DNA of 42,814 bases from Paenibacillus sp. J5C2022 (GTDB lineage: Bacteria > Bacillota > Bacilli > Paenibacillales > Paenibacillaceae). This document shows positions 1 through 8,200 of the stretch, in pieces. Made by a program: the position numbers and the translations under genes. The notes under the pieces were generated by a model. The model ran no database searches. It saw nothing but the letters and a program-made list of their open reading frames with translations, and had not been told where the DNA came from. Within the stretch, counting starts at the first letter, position 1, and the number at the start of each line of letters is the position of its first letter. Location: the NCBI RefSeq assembly GCF_025567625.1, contig NZ_JAOQJC010000057.1, positions 1 through 42,814 of the forward strand, given 5' to 3'.

Positions 1-29
1 CGGAAGTTTGTTTTCATCACGCGAATCAT
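1..29 (-). CDS. Start of an unidentified gene running off the left edge
   Basis: Only about nine codons are inside the window, reading MIRVMKTNFR from an ATG at 27-29 on the minus strand. A strong ribosome binding site (GGGAGG, six bases before the ATG) supports a real start. A structured leader of about 200 bases lies upstream (116-228). The product cannot be identified from so few residues. Genes of the IS200/IS605 TnpB or IscB type are possible because they often sit next to structured RNA, but this is inference. Confidence 0.35.
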
Positions 30-89
30 CGGGCACCTCCCGTAGCAATATATGTTCTCTCTCATTTTACCAAACATATGTTCCTAAGA

Positions 90-228
90 CAAGTGTGAGA
101 GACCCCTTTCCTAGTGACGACACGAATGAGAATCCGCTTCAATGCTGTGCAAGTACGTTCACGGAGGTCGTCGATTCATCCCCCGCCTACACTCTCACTT
201 GGTGAGCAATGTTGTTTAGAGGCGGGGG
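90..228 (-). ncRNA. Possible structured leader or small RNA
   Basis: Read on the minus strand, a 9-base-pair stem joins 220-228 (CCCCCGCCT) to 180-188 (AGGCGGGGG). A five-pair inner hairpin lies inside it (CTCAC/GTGAG). A second stem pairs 167-172 with 116-121 (GACGAC/GTCGTC). The loop of the first hairpin contains CTCTCAC (192-198 on the plus strand), which can pair with GTGAGAG at 94-100 and so could form a pseudoknot. The structure ends just before the gene start at 29. It could be an omega-RNA-like or HEARO-like RNA, a riboswitch-type leader or an insertion-sequence end. No family was recognised with confidence. Confidence 0.35.
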
Positions 229-299
229 ACTTCTCGTCGTTTCAGGTTAAATCCATTTGTTAGCGATAAAGAGCGGATCTATCGGTCCGCTCCCTCCCA

Positions 300-862
300 T
301 CCGCCCAGCCTATCGCTCATTTTGCTCACATAGACCCCGACCGAGGTTTTTTTCGAACGCTATCGCTCATTTTAGTTACATAGCTGCCTTCTATCGAGCA
401 ACCGACCTCCCATACGCCAGCCTATCGCTCATTTTGCTCACATGGACCCCGACCGTGGGCTTTTTTCGAGCGCTATCGCTCATTTTGTTTACATAGCTGC
501 CTTCTATCGAGCAACCGACCTCCCATACGCCAGCCTATCGCTCATTTTGCTCACATGGACCCCGACCGTGGGCTTTTTTCGAGCGCTATCGCTCATTTTA
601 GTTACATAGCTACCTTCAACCGAGCAACCGACCTCCCTTACGCCAGCCTATCGCTCATTTTGCTCACATGGACGCCGACTGCGGGCTTTTTTCGAGCGCT
701 ATCGCTCATTTTCGTTACATAGCTACCTTCTACCGAGCAACCGACCTCTCTTACGCCAGCCTATCGCTCATTTTTCTCACATGGACGCCGACTGCGGGCT
801 TTTTTCGAGCGCTATCGCTCATTTTCGTTACATAGCTACTTTCAACCATACAGCTGACCACC
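300..862. repeat. 113-base tandem repeat array, about five copies
   Basis: The anchor CCTATCGCTCATTTT recurs at 309, 421, 534, 647 and 760, giving a 112/113-base period. Each unit also holds a second copy of CTATCGCTCATTTT about 50 bases further on, so the unit has an internal half-repeat. Copies differ at scattered positions. The array fills the gap downstream of the minus-strand sugar kinase, ending about 20 bases from its stop codon. Short ORFs here are by-products of the repeat. Confidence 0.9.
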
Positions 863-879
863 ATTCGCCAACCCTCCTC

Positions 880-1950
880 TCATTTCACGCATTCGTCGTA
901 CCGCTCCATGATTTCCTCAGGACTGGCGTGGCCGACTCCGCCCAGCTTCTTGACAGATACGGCGGCGCCAAGATGAGCGAATGCGACCGCTTCCGCTCCC
1001 GATGCACCTACTCCGAGCGCAGACATCAAGGATGCGCCGAAGCAATCACCCGCTCCCACCACATCCAGCGGCGGCTTCACCGGCAATGTAGGGACGGCCG
1101 TCGCCGTGCCTTCCTCTATCCAGATCGCTCCCCTGCTTCCCATCGTCAGGCAGCAAGGGGCGCTTACTTGAGAAGACAATCGCCGGCCGATCTCCATCCA
1201 CTCCTCGAGTGGCGCATTCTCATCCGGCATAACCATGCCTACGCTTCTCGGAGCTTCAACCTCGTTCGGCTTCACAATGCAGCCGGAGAAGGAGCCGATA
1301 TGCTCCCTGCTGTCGGCTACAACCAGCTTGCCCCGCTCCGCCCAATGCGACAACCGCCTGCGAACGGCATCGCCGACGACGCCGCCGACCAGTTGATCCG
1401 TCACTCCGATGACGTCCACTTGCGCAGCCATCGCATCCACCGCATCGATGACTTGACCGACAATCGACTCCGGCCAACTGCTCGCATGGATAAAGTCGAT
1501 GCGAGGCGCTTCCTGAACCGTATCCTGCAAGCCATGCAGAATAGGCTTGCAGTATGCCGGAGTGCTGCCCTCCTTGCTTAGCACGACGTGTTCGCATGAG
1601 ATGCCGCTCTCCTCCAGCTTCTCCCGCAAAATCCTTCCCCGCCAGTCATCGGCAATAATACTGCATAATTTCACTTCCGAGCAACCAAGCTTCTTCAAGT
1701 TGACTGCCGTATTGGCCGCAGCCCCGGGAGTAAAGGATTCTCCTACGACGGGCAGCGTGTAATGCGGCGTCTCTCTCGACAGTTCGCTGCGGGTCATATC
1801 GATCTGCCAATAAATATCCAGGCAGCTGTCACCGATAATGCCCGCTTTCAGCCCTTGGATGCCCGCCAATATCGCCATGACCTTCTCCCGGGAAAGCGGG
1901 CCGGCCTCTATGCTGCCGCCAATCTCTTTGTTAGTCTCTATCACAAGCAT
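880..1950 (-). CDS. PfkB-family sugar kinase, HldE N-domain-like
   Basis: A 356-residue ribokinase/PfkB-fold kinase that should transfer phosphate from ATP to a sugar or sugar phosphate in the cytoplasm. The N-terminus carries GDSCLDIYW and GGAAANTAV-like glycine motifs (seen as GAAANTAVNLKKLG). Near residue 300 is the second PfkB signature VVGAGDCFGAS with the catalytic Asp. The GD..LD.YW pattern resembles the kinase half of HldE/RfaE (heptose-7-phosphate kinase) more than ribokinase, but there is no nucleotidyltransferase half. The ATG at 1950 was chosen because GAGGAAGGAG precedes it; the longer TTG frame from 1992 lacks such a site. It lies 32 bases downstream of the GH38 gene and is probably the last gene of the isomerase-mannosidase-kinase operon. 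The substrate is not known. Confidence 0.85.
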   Translation of the reverse strand: MLVIETNKEIGGSIEAGPLSREKVMAILAGIQGLKAGIIGDSCLDIYWQIDMTRSELSRETPHYTLPVVGESFTPGAAANTAVNLKKLGCSEVKLCSIIADDWRGRILREKLEESGISCEHVVLSKEGSTPAYCKPILHGLQDTVQEAPRIDFIHASSWPESIVGQVIDAVDAMAAQVDVIGVTDQLVGGVVGDAVRRRLSHWAERGKLVVADSREHIGSFSGCIVKPNEVEAPRSVGMVMPDENAPLEEWMEIGRRLSSQVSAPCCLTMGSRGAIWIEEGTATAVPTLPVKPPLDVVGAGDCFGASLMSALGVGASGAEAVAFAHLGAAVSVKKLGGVGHASPEEIMERYDECVK

Positions 1951-1982
1951 TACTCCTTCCTCATTGGGACAAACTGCTGCCG

Positions 1983-4900
1983 CTAACGCCAACCGACTTT
2001 GAACGTCTTCACTTCGTACGGGCCGAACAGAGCCTGGAATTCCTTCTCCGCGAACGCCATCTCCGCCCCGTTGCGCTCAAGCATGTTAACCTCCTGCAGC
2101 GAGCCGATCGGGAACCAGCTGCCGAAGGACGCTATGCCCTTCTGTCCCGCCGCTTCGTAACAGCGCAGAATCCAATGCTCATCGTCCTCCGACTTCTTGA
2201 ACGTATCGATGACAATATTGGGGCTGGCGCAATGGATGAAGCTTGCTTCACGCTGCAGCCCATCCGCCGCCGCTTCATCCGGCAGCTTGACAGCGGCAAC
2301 CGGCGCATTCAGCCGTTGCGCTTGCTGCAGCGTACCGCCCTCGAACCAGTCGCCCCCGTGCGACATGATGGAATACGTGAACATATGCTCACCCAGATCC
2401 GCATAGGGATCGGGCGCGATACCGGACTTGATCAGCGTAATGCGCATCACATTGTCCAACACATCGTGTCCGTATTTGCAATCGTTCATCAGACTGACGC
2501 CGAAGCCCCGCTCCGACAAATCCACCCAGCTCTGTGCACACGTCTCGAACCGAGCATAATCCCAGCTCGTATTCCAGTGGGTAGGCCGCTTCACATTGCC
2601 GAACTGGATCTCGTACGTCGCCTCCGCAGCACGTACATCTACCGGAAAAGCAACCTTCAGCAGTTGCTGGCGCTCCCGCCAGTTCACATGAGTCGCGAAG
2701 TCGATTCGGGGCAAATTCGCATACAGCGTCATATCCTGCTTCAACGCCGTCTCCCCGTAGCGCCATTGGAATCGGACGACTGCGCGTTGCCGATTGCGCT
2801 CGATTACCTCGACCGATTGCAAATCGTCGATATGAACGACCTTTTCCTTATAGAACAGGTCGATCTCCCATACTTCATGCTCTGCCGGTTTATCCTCATG
2901 CACATCGAACCGATTGGCCGCACAGCCTTCGGCGATGACCTCCCGCTTCCGGAGCTTGTCGTATAGCCGCGTCAATTGGCCTGCCTCATTCCAGCGAATG
3001 TCATAGAACGGTGTGGATGCTCCTCCCTCGGTCAGCACAATCGCTCCATCCCCTTCTAATCCTCCATCATCATCCTCCTCGGAAGCATAGCTGACCGTTG
3101 CATACCCGTTAGCCGGTATGCCTCGTACATGGAGCAGCAAGCTATCGCCCCCCTCCCGGCTAATCCGCTCCGCCTCCAGTAGCCGGCCGCGGCCATCTCT
3201 CCACCGCTTGCCCGCGTACTCCTTCGACCATGGCAGCTCGATCGACTCGTCTCTCTCCCAGCCAAGCGAATTGAAGAGAAGCCAGCCCGGCTCCGCCCCC
3301 TTGATGACAGAAGAGGCGAGCAAGCTCAATCCTTCCTCCAGCACTCCCTTAACCAGCGCTTCCGCTTCGGCATATTCCTGCCGGCAATCGTCGTACACCT
3401 CCGTGATGGACGAGCCAGGCAGGATGTCGTGGAATTGATTGCGGAGGACGATCGTCCATGCCTCGTGCAGCCTGCTCTGCGGGTAGGATGCGGCCGTGAC
3501 GGCGGAGCAGCCCACCGATGCAATCATCTCCGCGCTGCGCAGCGATTGCTCCAGCCGCCGGTTCATTCGCTTGTTGTATGCTTGCGATGTGTAGGTGCCG
3601 CGATGAAGCTCCAAATACAGCTCGCCTTCCCAGCGATGCACGTATCGATCGGTCTCGTTGACCGTATGGATCAGCTCCTCGAAGTATTCATCCGCTCTGC
3701 CGGTCGTCACCGTCGGCAGTCCCGGCATATGCTCCAGTCTTCTGCGCATTTCCAGCATATCGCGGGTCGGTCCGCCGCCTCCGTCTCCCCAGCCGTATGC
3801 CAACAGCAGATCGTCGTTGATTTCTTTGTCTCGATAAGCATTCCATATGCCGGTCACCGTCTCAGGCAGCACCTCGCCGTTGTAGGTGTAGAAATTTTTG
3901 AACACATTGTCCGCTTTGAAGTTATGGGCGTCCGGCGTCGTAATGAAGTGCGTCAGCACCTCGCTGCCGTCTATCCCGCGCCATATGAACGTGTCATGGG
4001 GCATTTTATTGTACACATTCCAGCTGATTTTGGTCGTCATGAACGTATCGATCTCGCACTTCTTCAAAATTTGCGGCAGCGCCCAGCTGTAGCCGAACAC
4101 ATCCGGCAGCCACAAATAACGGCAGGCCGCGCCGAACTTTGCTTCGAAATAGCGGGTGCCGTACAGCAACTGGCGGACCAGCGATTCGCCCGACGGAACG
4201 TTGCAATCGGACTCCAGCCACATCGCTCCTCCCGCTTCCCAGCGCCCTTCCTGCACGCGCTGCCTGATTCCTTCGAAGATGTCCGGGTAGTCCCGCTCCA
4301 GATCGGCATACAGCTGCGGCTGCGACTGCAGGAACACATATTCCGGGAACTGCTCCATTAACCGGAGAACGGTGGAGAATGTGCGCGCAGCCTTCTCGCG
4401 TGTATGCCGAAGCCGCCACAGCCAGGCCACGTCGATATGGCTATGGCCGATGCAGCGCACCTTCACGGCATGATGCTTCGGGAGCTTGCCCAGCTCTTCC
4501 TTCAGCTGGCTGCACGCTTGCCCGACACTACAATAGAAGGCCTCGTCGCCCGGCTTCCTCCAGTTCAACAGCAGGAAAGCGCGGTCAAGCGCTTTCAATA
4601 TTTGCTGGCGCTCCCAGCTGTTCTTGTCGAGCACAAGCACCGTACGATATGCCGCCTCCGCCGTAAAATACAGATCATCCGCCGCTTCGTGAACCACAGT
4701 CAATTCCGAACGCTTCAACTGCTGGACAAGGGGAATTCTGTCGTTCGTCCAGCCGTAAATGCCGCTCCACACTTTAAATAGAAGATTCACCCTCCGCCCC
4801 GTCAGCTCCTGCGGCAGCAGCACCTCCTGATGATTGCTGTCCACTCCCTGGTAAGGCTGGCCGTTCAAATAGAGCAGGGACTCGAATCCCGTCGTGTTCC

Positions 4901-5186
4901 CGCCGCCCGTCTTACCGATATCGAACAGCCCGACCGCCTTCCTGCCCGCCCATGCTTCGGGAATTGCGCATTCCGCTTGCAGCCACACCGTCTTGTCCCA
5001 GCCCTCCCATCGGTCTCCAACCGAGATATTCGACCATATCGCATCGGCTGGCGGCATTGCCCCGATATCCGCCTCTTCATCCTCCCAGAAGCGATAAGTG
5101 TCAATCGGAATGGAATAAGTCCGGTCATAGCGGTATCGTCTCAGCTCATCGATGCGCTTCCTCAATTTCTCCTCGGTCAAAAACAT
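1983..5186 (-). CDS. Alpha-mannosidase, glycoside hydrolase family 38 (long form)
   Basis: A 1067-residue GH38 enzyme, expected to release alpha-linked mannose from oligosaccharides with a zinc-dependent retaining mechanism. An N-terminal ancillary region of about 245 residues precedes the catalytic domain. The zinc-site motif GHSHIDVAWLW is at about 247-257, and WLPDVFGYS holds the likely nucleophile Asp near residue 362. ESDCNVPSGESLVRQ is another family hallmark. Beta-rich mannosidase C-terminal domains follow. There is no signal peptide, so it should be cytoplasmic and act on imported glycans. The ATG at 5186 has a strong ribosome site (GGGAGGAG). It lies 45 bases after the SIS isomerase gene in the same operon. 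Linkage specificity cannot be read from sequence; other GH38 activities such as mannosylglycerate hydrolysis remain possible. Confidence 0.93.
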   Translation of the reverse strand: MFLTEEKLRKRIDELRRYRYDRTYSIPIDTYRFWEDEEADIGAMPPADAIWSNISVGDRWEGWDKTVWLQAECAIPEAWAGRKAVGLFDIGKTGGGNTTGFESLLYLNGQPYQGVDSNHQEVLLPQELTGRRVNLLFKVWSGIYGWTNDRIPLVQQLKRSELTVVHEAADDLYFTAEAAYRTVLVLDKNSWERQQILKALDRAFLLLNWRKPGDEAFYCSVGQACSQLKEELGKLPKHHAVKVRCIGHSHIDVAWLWRLRHTREKAARTFSTVLRLMEQFPEYVFLQSQPQLYADLERDYPDIFEGIRQRVQEGRWEAGGAMWLESDCNVPSGESLVRQLLYGTRYFEAKFGAACRYLWLPDVFGYSWALPQILKKCEIDTFMTTKISWNVYNKMPHDTFIWRGIDGSEVLTHFITTPDAHNFKADNVFKNFYTYNGEVLPETVTGIWNAYRDKEINDDLLLAYGWGDGGGGPTRDMLEMRRRLEHMPGLPTVTTGRADEYFEELIHTVNETDRYVHRWEGELYLELHRGTYTSQAYNKRMNRRLEQSLRSAEMIASVGCSAVTAASYPQSRLHEAWTIVLRNQFHDILPGSSITEVYDDCRQEYAEAEALVKGVLEEGLSLLASSVIKGAEPGWLLFNSLGWERDESIELPWSKEYAGKRWRDGRGRLLEAERISREGGDSLLLHVRGIPANGYATVSYASEEDDDGGLEGDGAIVLTEGGASTPFYDIRWNEAGQLTRLYDKLRKREVIAEGCAANRFDVHEDKPAEHEVWEIDLFYKEKVVHIDDLQSVEVIERNRQRAVVRFQWRYGETALKQDMTLYANLPRIDFATHVNWRERQQLLKVAFPVDVRAAEATYEIQFGNVKRPTHWNTSWDYARFETCAQSWVDLSERGFGVSLMNDCKYGHDVLDNVMRITLIKSGIAPDPYADLGEHMFTYSIMSHGGDWFEGGTLQQAQRLNAPVAAVKLPDEAAADGLQREASFIHCASPNIVIDTFKKSEDDEHWILRCYEAAGQKGIASFGSWFPIGSLQEVNMLERNGAEMAFAEKEFQALFGPYEVKTFKVGWR

Positions 5187-5231
5187 AACTACTCTCCTCC
5201 CTTATTGAACACCAAGACGGTCTCAAATGCT

Positions 5232-5873
5232 TTAATGGCCAAAGAAATGCTGCTCCACCACCACGCATAACGTATGGTAGACAGGCAGATGGCGCTCCTG
5301 TACATCCGGTGTGGAATCCCATGGCACCCTGATCGCGATATCGCACAGCTCCGCCATTCTCCCTCCGCTTCTGCCCGTCAGGCCAATCGTCGTCAAACCC
5401 TGCACCTTCGCCGTCTGCAGAGCGCGAATGACATTGGCAGAGTTGCCCGACGTGCTGATCCCGAGCAGCACATCCCCTTTCCCGCCGTAGCCGAACACTT
5501 GCTGCGCATAGATCATGTCCGGCGCTACATCGTTGCCGAATGCGCTTGTGAGAGAGGCCGATCCGGACAACGATATGGCGGGCAGCGCCCCCTGCAAATG
5601 TTCCGCCAAATACTCACCCTCATCCGGATACATGGCTGCGAATCGTTCCCGCGCTTCGGACGACAGAGGCCGCCGGCTCATAAAGCCCTTCATTAATTCT
5701 CCCACGATATGGTCGCTGTCCGCCGAGCTGCCGCCATTGCCGCACGCCAGCAGCTTGCCGCCGCCGCTGTAGCATGCGATAAGCGCCTCAGCCGCACGCT
5801 CGATATCCCCTTTGCAGACGGCGAGCTCGGGATATTTGTCAATCAATCGTTTCACAATATCGTTCTCTTTCAT
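5232..5873 (-). CDS. SIS-domain sugar-phosphate isomerase, GmhA-like
   Basis: A 213-residue protein with one SIS domain. It shows the GmhA-type phosphate-binding motif GNGGSSADSDHIVGEL at about 45-60, STSGNSANVIRAL in the middle, and TPDVQERHLPVYHTL near the C-terminus, where the His of QERH matches the GmhA active-site pattern. GmhA converts sedoheptulose 7-phosphate to D-glycero-D-manno-heptose 7-phosphate. Whether this homologue uses a heptose or another keto/aldo sugar phosphate is not known. It is the first gene of a minus-strand operon with the GH38 and the HldE-like kinase. A ROK-operator-like motif lies at 5926-5947 and a terminator of the upstream repressor gene at 5950-5975. Confidence 0.85.
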   Translation of the reverse strand: MKENDIVKRLIDKYPELAVCKGDIERAAEALIACYSGGGKLLACGNGGSSADSDHIVGELMKGFMSRRPLSSEARERFAAMYPDEGEYLAEHLQGALPAISLSGSASLTSAFGNDVAPDMIYAQQVFGYGGKGDVLLGISTSGNSANVIRALQTAKVQGLTTIGLTGRSGGRMAELCDIAIRVPWDSTPDVQERHLPVYHTLCVVVEQHFFGH

Positions 5874-5925
5874 CTGGCAGTCCCGCCTTTCCCAGCATAA
5901 TAAAGCTCTTGCCGGTTAAATTTAT

Positions 5926-5947
5926 TTATTCATTAAGTAATATAAAC
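5926..5947. promoter_or_regulatory. Candidate ROK operator upstream of the isomerase operon
   Basis: The plus strand reads TTATTCATTAAGTAATATAA here. The core TTATTCATTAA is shared with the site at 22144-22163, and close variants occur at 12466, 22004 and others. It lies about 53 bases upstream of the isomerase start. The repressor assignment is inference. Confidence 0.5.
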
Positions 5948-5949
5948 AA

Positions 5950-5975
5950 GGCATTCCCCTATAGAGGAAAATGCC
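5950..5975 (-). terminator. Terminator of the ROK repressor gene
   Basis: On the minus strand GGCATT pairs with AATGCC around a loop that can extend the stem, followed by the T-rich TTGTTTATATT. It lies 30 bases after the repressor stop and would separate it from the isomerase operon. Confidence 0.5.
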
Positions 5976-6004
5976 GCCCGTCGCCCGATAAGGCGATCAG
6001 CTGT

Positions 6005-7213
6005 TTATGCTCCTTCATTGGAGCGGAGCCCTTCCAGCACGTCAAGCGGACGCTCCATCAAGCTTCCGAATACTAGCGAAGCTGCGCCCACTGCGCTCTG
6101 CGAGGCGCCGAAGGAAGCCGACTCGATGCGTACCCGGTGCTGGAAGAACGGATATACGCTTGCTTTGACATGATTTTGGATGCGGGGCAGATAGCCCTGC
6201 AGATAAGGATACAGCTTGCCGCCCAATATGAGGAGATCGGGATCGTACACATTGAACAAGGTGGTCAATGTGGACTCCATCACTTTAAGCGTCGACTCCA
6301 GGCAGCGCTCCGCTCTCGGCTCGCCTTCCTTCACCGCAGTGAAGAAGTCGTCAATCGTCTTATGCTCTGCACCAGCTCCATGCGCCCAGCGGCGCAATAT
6401 GCCGGGAATGGAGCCTACCGTCTCCCAACAGCCCGTATTGCCGCATTCGCACAACTCACCGTCAGGCATCACCGTAATATGGCCCACCTGCCCGTACAAT
6501 CCGTTGGAGCCCTGCAGCACCTCTCCATCCGAGACAATGCCGCCGCCAATGCCTTGCCCCATCGTCACGTATACGAAGTTCGGCTCCTTCCGGCCATAAC
6601 CGAACCATCTCTCCGCCAGCGCCGACGTGCGGGCGTCGTCATTCATAAGAATGTCCATACCCAGCCGTGCTTCCAGCTCACGCTTGACGGGGTAGTACTC
6701 CCAGCTTGCGAAGTTGGGGGGGACGAGCAGCGTACCTTCCTGCAGGTTCATCGGTCCCGGTATGCTTAGTCCCGCCCCCAGTATATCCGATTGCTGCAAT
6801 CCCATGTCCGCTGTCATCCCTTTAAGGGAGGCCGATACGGCGAATAATACCTGCTCCGGCGTATCCGATGCGGAGAGGGGATGCTCAGTCGAGCGCAGCG
6901 TCTGGCCGGTCAGATCGGTGATAACCACTTCATAAGACGTCCTGCCGATATCGATTCCGATCATTTTCAAACGTTGCGGGTTCAGCCTCAGATTGACCCT
7001 TCTGCGTCCGACATGGCCTGTAGAGAGCTCCTCTTCCCGCAGCAGCCCCACCTTGATGAGATCTTGGGTAAGGTTGGTGATCGTCCCCGACGTCAGTCCC
7101 GTCTTCTCGACCAGTTCGATTCGCGACACCGGCTCCATGCTCCATATGCACTTCAACACTTGCGATAAATTGCTTTGCTTCACTTGTCTCAAATAACCTG
7201 ATTTCGCGTTCAT
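6005..7213 (-). CDS. ROK-family transcriptional repressor (NagC/XylR type)
   Basis: A 402-residue protein with an N-terminal winged helix-turn-helix (about residues 15-75, SRIELVEKTGLTSGTITNLTQDLIKVGLL) followed by a ROK sugar-binding domain. GIDIGRTSYEVVI is the phosphate-binding-like loop. GHITVMPDGELCECGNTGCWE is the zinc site CxCGxxGCxE of the family. It probably represses the surrounding sugar genes and lets go on binding a sugar or sugar phosphate. The ATG at 7213 is chosen (GGAG five bases before); an in-frame GTG lies at 7219. Related motifs near several operons from 5.9 to 22.2 kb are its likely operators, by inference from proximity and recurrence. Confidence 0.9.
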   Translation of the reverse strand: MNAKSGYLRQVKQSNLSQVLKCIWSMEPVSRIELVEKTGLTSGTITNLTQDLIKVGLLREEELSTGHVGRRRVNLRLNPQRLKMIGIDIGRTSYEVVITDLTGQTLRSTEHPLSASDTPEQVLFAVSASLKGMTADMGLQQSDILGAGLSIPGPMNLQEGTLLVPPNFASWEYYPVKRELEARLGMDILMNDDARTSALAERWFGYGRKEPNFVYVTMGQGIGGGIVSDGEVLQGSNGLYGQVGHITVMPDGELCECGNTGCWETVGSIPGILRRWAHGAGAEHKTIDDFFTAVKEGEPRAERCLESTLKVMESTLTTLFNVYDPDLLILGGKLYPYLQGYLPRIQNHVKASVYPFFQHRVRIESASFGASQSAVGAASLVFGSLMERPLDVLEGLRSNEGA

Positions 7214-7276
7214 ATTCACTCCATATTCCTTTATCCGTATTTACCAACCATCATACTATAACTATCGGCTATTTAC

Positions 7277-7290
7277 TATGATCATTAAGA
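7277..7290. promoter_or_regulatory. Weak ROK-operator-like site upstream of the repressor gene
   Basis: TATGATCATTAAGA resembles the ATTCATTAAG core of the other candidate operators and lies about 65 bases upstream of the repressor start, which would fit autoregulation. The match is partial. Confidence 0.25.
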
Positions 7291-7498
7291 AAACCTTTAT
7301 CGAAAGCCATTTAATGCTGATTGCCCGCGTTTTTATCAAAGCCATTCAATGATGATCGTCCGCTTTTTTATCAAAGCTATTCAATGATGAGTGGTCGAAT
7401 GTTTTGCAAAGCACACTAATTTCGCAAGCATATAGCAGGAATTGTTGGAATAAATCACCCTGACGGTAGACAGGCTTACCGTTTGTTCTTCGGAAGTT

Positions 7499-7712
7499 TT
7501 CGTTCAACGCTTCCCTTCGACGTTCTGTTCGACGTTCAACGCTTTCCTTCGACGTTTCCGTTCGACGTTCAACGCTTCCCTTCGACGTTTCTGTTCGACG
7601 TTCAACGCTTCCCTTCGACGTTTTTGTTCGACGTTCAACGCTTCCCTTCGACGTTTTTGTTCGACGTTCAACGCTTCCCTTCGACGTTTTTGTTCGACGT
7701 TCAACGCTTCCA
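7499..7712. repeat. 33-base tandem repeat array, about six copies
   Basis: Units beginning TTCGACGTTCAACG start at 7528, 7561, 7594, 7627, 7660 and (partial) 7693, with a partial copy from 7499. The period is exactly 33 bases, a multiple of three, so reading frames stay open on both strands and give repetitive false proteins. No ribosome site or domain supports a gene. It lies in the gap upstream of the ROK repressor. Confidence 0.92.
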
Positions 7713-7723
7713 TTCAACGCTCT

Positions 7724-7908
7724 TACGGTTGCCATCGAGCTTATTGCGTCCCCAAATCCCACTTTTTTGCTGTAACGGTCGCTATGGAGCTTATTTCATG
7801 TAATGACGTCCGATACCTCACTTTCCCGGCTCCATAAGCGCCAGGACGACCGTAAGCCTGCAAATTTGCCCTGTCTGAGCCAATTAAGCTCCGTCGCAAC
7901 CGTTACAG
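7724..7908. repeat. Cluster of dispersed repeat copies in both orientations
   Basis: CTGTAACGG...GGAGCTTA at 7770-7793 reappears inverted at 7885-7908 with 21 of 24 positions matching. Further degenerate copies occur at about 7724-7745 (same direction) and 7833-7858 (inverted). The arrangement resembles a REP- or MITE-like intergenic element. No coding potential is seen. Confidence 0.65.
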
Positions 7909-7959
7909 ACAGACATACCAACCGTCCAATCCTTATATCCGCTGCTTCACCATAAGGGT

Positions 7960-8046
7960 GACAAGTAAGAAAGACAAGTACGAAAGACAAGTAAGAAAGA
8001 CAAGTACGAAAGACAAGTAAGAAAGACAAGTACGAAAGACAAGTAA
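7960..8046. repeat. 13-base repeats alternating to form a 26-base unit
   Basis: GAAAGACAAGTA plus C or A starts at 7969, 7982, 7995, 8008, 8021 and 8034. The last base alternates C, A, C, A, so the higher-order unit is 26 bases. A partial copy precedes it. The array ends 26 bases before the -35 box of the LarC-domain gene. Confidence 0.92.
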
Positions 8047-8071
8047 AAAAGCAGAAGAATGCAGAAAATGT

Positions 8072-8100
8072 TTGACCAATCCGACGCCGCGCCTTATAAT
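8072..8100 (+). promoter_or_regulatory. Sigma-A promoter of the LarC-domain gene
   Basis: TTGACC (8072-8077), a 17-base spacer and TATAAT (8095-8100). The coding start at 8201 follows about 100 bases later. Confidence 0.75.
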
Positions 8101-8120
8101 CAAATTCAAATTGGCAGAGT

Positions 8121-8147
8121 TAATTTTCTTAATGATTATATTTATTC
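8121..8147. promoter_or_regulatory. Possible ROK-operator-like site before the LarC-domain gene
   Basis: The minus strand reads ATAATCATTAAGAAAATTA, similar to the ATTCATTAAG core. It lies just downstream of the promoter at 8072-8100, a position suited to repression. The match is partial. Confidence 0.3.
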
Positions 8148-8200
8148 AACGACGATCTGGCTCATTCCTGTTCGATCATTCATTCCAAGGAGGAGATGAC

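Noticed and set aside
8..205. A 65-codon plus-strand ORF at the left edge
   Set aside because: It crosses the structured region and has no ribosome site; the minus-strand start at 27-29 is better supported.
781..1581. A 266-codon plus-strand ORF opposite the PfkB kinase
   Set aside because: Antisense shadow that starts inside the 113-base repeat, with no ribosome site.
7346..7803. Repeat proteins read from both strands (SVERRTKTSKG-like and FDVQRFPSTFL-like)
   Set aside because: The 33-base repeat keeps all frames open; neither strand has a ribosome site or recognisable domain.
8072..8200. N-terminal extension of the LarC-domain protein
   Set aside because: The frame is open but the segment does not resemble LarC and contains the promoter; the ribosome site points to 8201.
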